Shown: in pieces, positions 61,183 through 64,000 of the stretch | Layout of the letters: every line of letters begins with the position of its first letter | Numbering within the stretch: the first letter of the stretch is position 1 | Assembly (NCBI GenBank): GCA_037349105.1 | Contig: JAYJMM010000103.1 | Location: 3,490,501 to 3,554,500 of the forward strand | Reading direction: 5' to 3' | Source of the DNA: Limnomonas spitsbergensis | Lineage: Eukaryota; Chlorophyta; Chlorophyceae; Chlamydomonadales | DNA length: 64,000 bases | Position numbers and translations under genes: made by a program | The notes under the pieces: generated by a model | Databases searched by the model: none | What the model saw: the letters and a program-made list of their open reading frames with translations, nothing else | Told to the model about the DNA's origin: nothing

Positions 61183-63163
61183 AGGCAGCCTTAAAGCCAG
61201 GCATCCCTCAGGTGTGGATCAGTGGAAGACGGCTTTTCAGCCTGGTGCCACTGGGGAGTGGGGAATTCACACATTTGTTTGGACAGGTGTGAGCTGGGGA
61301 TGGATGCCATGAAGAAAATAAATAAGGAACATGCAGGAGTGTAGGGTGACAATTGAAGGTCCGTTATACCGGTAGGGCCCGGAATGGCACCCACCGCTCC
61401 CGCCCAGCTTGTCAAGATTGAAGCCGTCAGTGGGAGTCATCCTGCTGTCACTGGCTACCTGACGATATAAAATTTGCAATCTGGAATTTATAGCCGGCTG
61501 GTCATCGGCAGCCTTTTGAGGACAGTTGGTGACAATTTGTACTAATTTTTTGCTGTATTGGGCTTTATGAAGGTCAAAATTCAAAAAGGCTGAAGTGGGG
61601 AGTAGGGGACTAATAAGCTAGGTGAAGCAGGGATGCTACCACCAGGAGCCTTTTTCTACGGCCAACCTTGTTTTCCAGCCACAGCCTTTTAGGTTACTCA
61701 CCCTAGAGGATGCTGAATATGCAGCCATTCGGGGGAAGTTTATCTGCCTGAAGTAGTGTGCTTGGGTAGTCCTGGTCCTATGCCTTTCCTGGTGCCACAT
61801 ACATGGCCTGAAGAGTGAAGAGGCTGGCATGGTCATGCATGGACCGGTACTTGACCCTTGATGGCAGGAGTTGCTGTTGTGATAGCAGGCACTAAGAAAG
61901 AAAGACACTACGCCCTATTGGGGCGTTGAAGTTAAGGAAACAACGCAGCTTGGGGCCGTAGCCACATCCGCCCCGTTACCAGCAGGCACTAAACTGATGC
62001 CCCGTTGGACTGTAAAATCTTCACAAACTTCACAATGCTCCCCTGACTCACTGCTTCATCAACTGAAACAAGGCTAAGCGTCCTGATCTGAAAGGGCCTC
62101 AGCCGTTTGCTGCCTGCCATATCTGTATGTGGGAACTAGGGAGAGCCTGGAGTTGAGGGTTCCAGTCTTAAGACCTGTAACATGACTCCTGCTATTTTAT
62201 CTAATAAAGAAATGTGGCCAGGCGTCCTGATCCAAGAATGCCCCTTTGGAGAGGACTTGTGGTCCAGCCAGGGGTCCAGGCATTTTTTGCATGACTCCTT
62301 CTCTCCAGTCTCCACATGTACTTTCCTTTTGTGGACGCTGCTGTATAATATGTTCAGGGCCTGTTACTAGAGGAGCTCAGATGCGGGACTTGTTTACCTC
62401 CCTGGCCTCTCCTTTTGTTCCTTTATTTTTGTGCTCCCTATTCTTTTTAGTTTTTTCATTTCTCCCATCTGAACAGTTGGGCACCCATGCGGGTGAGCCT
62501 TCTTGTGCATGGCCCAGAGGCATATCGTCATTGACTTTCCTTTTGTCCCAATTTCATAGCCTTCGTGGACAATGGTTTTTGAAGGCCTTAGCTGAGCTGT
62601 TACGTCATTGACATGACTCCAACTGCTGCCTCCTTTCATAAAAGAGTTGAGCAATCATCTCCTGGATGGATGACGCGAGGGATCTAGATCTTGGGGTGGT
62701 TAATTTGGCTGGTGCTTGGCCAGGTTGTGGACCTTTTAAGTGAAATATTCCAGGCGTGTGTCAAGACCAACGTAAATTCAAAACGAAATATATTCATCAG
62801 TCCTCTGTGTGCCAAGAATTGACTTATACCAGCTGACCACTAAAGCTTCATCCTAGACATAACGCACCAATAGCCAGACCGAGCCTTTTTGAGCAGGGCC
62901 CAGAGGTGTAATGTCAACACAAGACATAAATAGCCAGGCCTTGCAAATCTGCTATCCTCCAAGTCCTTCATCCTTTTATAACCAGCCCTCGCATCTTCCG
63001 GGATCACAGATTACACGTACTCGTAAAGGAACAATATTTAGCTACTATCGATGTCATCACTCATCAGTGATTTCAGCAAAAAAACACTTTATAGCTTAGA
63101 AAGCCACACCTTCGTTACAGTTTTGAAAAGAGGGGCGAATCCATTACATCAGCTTGGATAATT

Positions 63164-63207
63164 GAAATTAAAGCGTTCCACACTTGAAATCAAAGCATTC
63201 CACACTT
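63164..63207 (+). repeat. 22-bp tandem repeat, two copies
   Basis: GAAAT(T/C)AAAGC(G/A)TTCCACAC followed by TT, repeated once head to tail with two differences. Surrounding sequence is AT-richer than the rest of the right flank. Confidence 0.75.
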
Positions 63208-64000
63208 GAAACTTCATGCTCACTGCTTGGCCCAAAGCTCATGACCTGCCTCAGCCTCGAATTGTAACAGTTCCCACACCCCGGCGGGACCTTGCTTGCT
63301 ACATTTTGTTCACAGCCAATGCAGGTCAACCATACAAATGATATCACTCGCATTCAGACAGATGTGACAAATGAGTGGTAACATCCAACATTGGAGGGAA
63401 ATGATGACAGAAAACAAACGCATACATTACGGCATCTCGCATGCGGTGATATGGACTTGAGGATTTGATATGATCCGTGCCGGTGATACATTAATACCCT
63501 CCATTGGACAAACTGGACGTGTATGTAGGCCATCACAAACTCGATCGGGCATGTGTGGATGAGAAGGGTCATAATAAGGATGCATAGACATATGTCACGT
63601 GAGGGACACCACACACATCAATCATTGCACTAGAACAAAACCTGCGCCCCCCATGCGGCCCAACGCATGGATAAATGTCAACATGTGTCAAGCTCCTATG
63701 AGCAGTTGCCACCCAGCACGGCAGCCGCCAGGGAGCTTCCCGCAGCCATTTTTGGTACAACAGCAAACGTCTGACTGGCTGAGGGGCAATCAAAGCCCAT
63801 GACATTGCATCCGCGCTGAACCGTCCCAAGGGGACAGCATGAATCGATGCGCACGCGGAACTGGCCCAGTGCCACATGCCTGCTCGCTGGGCTTTTTAGT
63901 GTATAAAGCCATTGGCCAGTGGGGAGTTGAGCACAGGTCAGAAGTGCAGGCTGCTGATGTTGATAAGGCTGCTGATGATGATGTTGGTGCAGATGCCACT

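Larger units (their letters stand above)
60882..63838. other. No supportable gene; possibly Hsp70-like intron plus intergenic sequence
   Basis: About 3 kb in which I recognise no protein family, tRNA or transposon. It follows the GT donor at 60882, so the left part may be intron or 3' remnant of the Hsp70-like gene; the substrate-domain motif DVTPLSLG is absent. An unassigned reading frame with LTLEDAEYAAIRGKFICLK lies at about 61690-61757. Confidence 0.5.

Noticed and set aside
63839..64000. Plus-strand frame from ATG at 63839, open at the window edge, with AADVDKAADDDVGADA
   Set aside because: Low-complexity acidic tail, cut by the window end, with an equally open minus-strand frame opposite; cannot be decided.

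Overview
The window looks like nuclear DNA of a green alga, probably chlorophycean. The clues are TTTAGGG-type telomeric motifs, short exons with GT-AG introns, Ala/Gly-rich insertions in proteins, and an algal-type universal stress protein. Species is not determinable from sequence alone. About 83% of the window is two giant tandem arrays: a 35-bp minisatellite (about 1453-34299, about 939 units) and a 40-bp minisatellite (35081-55561, 512 units).

Main result: the arrays are not intergenic. Five small minus-strand exons splice in perfect phase into one 218-residue universal stress protein (USP/UspA family): E1 55705-55634, E2 34631-34550, E3 1390-1233, E4 1020-842, E5 234-69. The 40-bp array fills about 97.5% of intron 1 (21,002 bp) and the 35-bp array fills about 99% of intron 2 (33,159 bp). 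A 657-bp coding sequence is therefore spread over 55.6 kb, and exon 2 (82 bp) sits on a 0.8-kb island between two satellites. In the sense direction each 40-bp unit carries the same 15-16 bases that span the real exon 1/intron 1 splice donor (CGCACTGAGG^GTAAGG), so intron 1 is essentially a tandem array of donor-site copies. The 35-bp unit, read in sense, resembles an intron 3' end (CATGAC, pyrimidine tract, CAG). Both arrays contain nested higher-order duplications, including a 13.4-kb duplication in the 35-bp array and 1.6-2.1-kb duplications in the 40-bp array.

To the right, the plus strand carries a divergent Hsp70-family gene or decaying copy (about 58.2-60.9 kb). Its blocks run in the order of the Hsp70 ATPase domain. 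The last three exons splice cleanly; the upstream blocks show frame breaks and no phosphate-2 loop. The USP and Hsp70 genes are divergent, with about 2.5 kb between them. From 60.9 kb to the end I see no gene I can support, only short repeats and unassigned reading frames.
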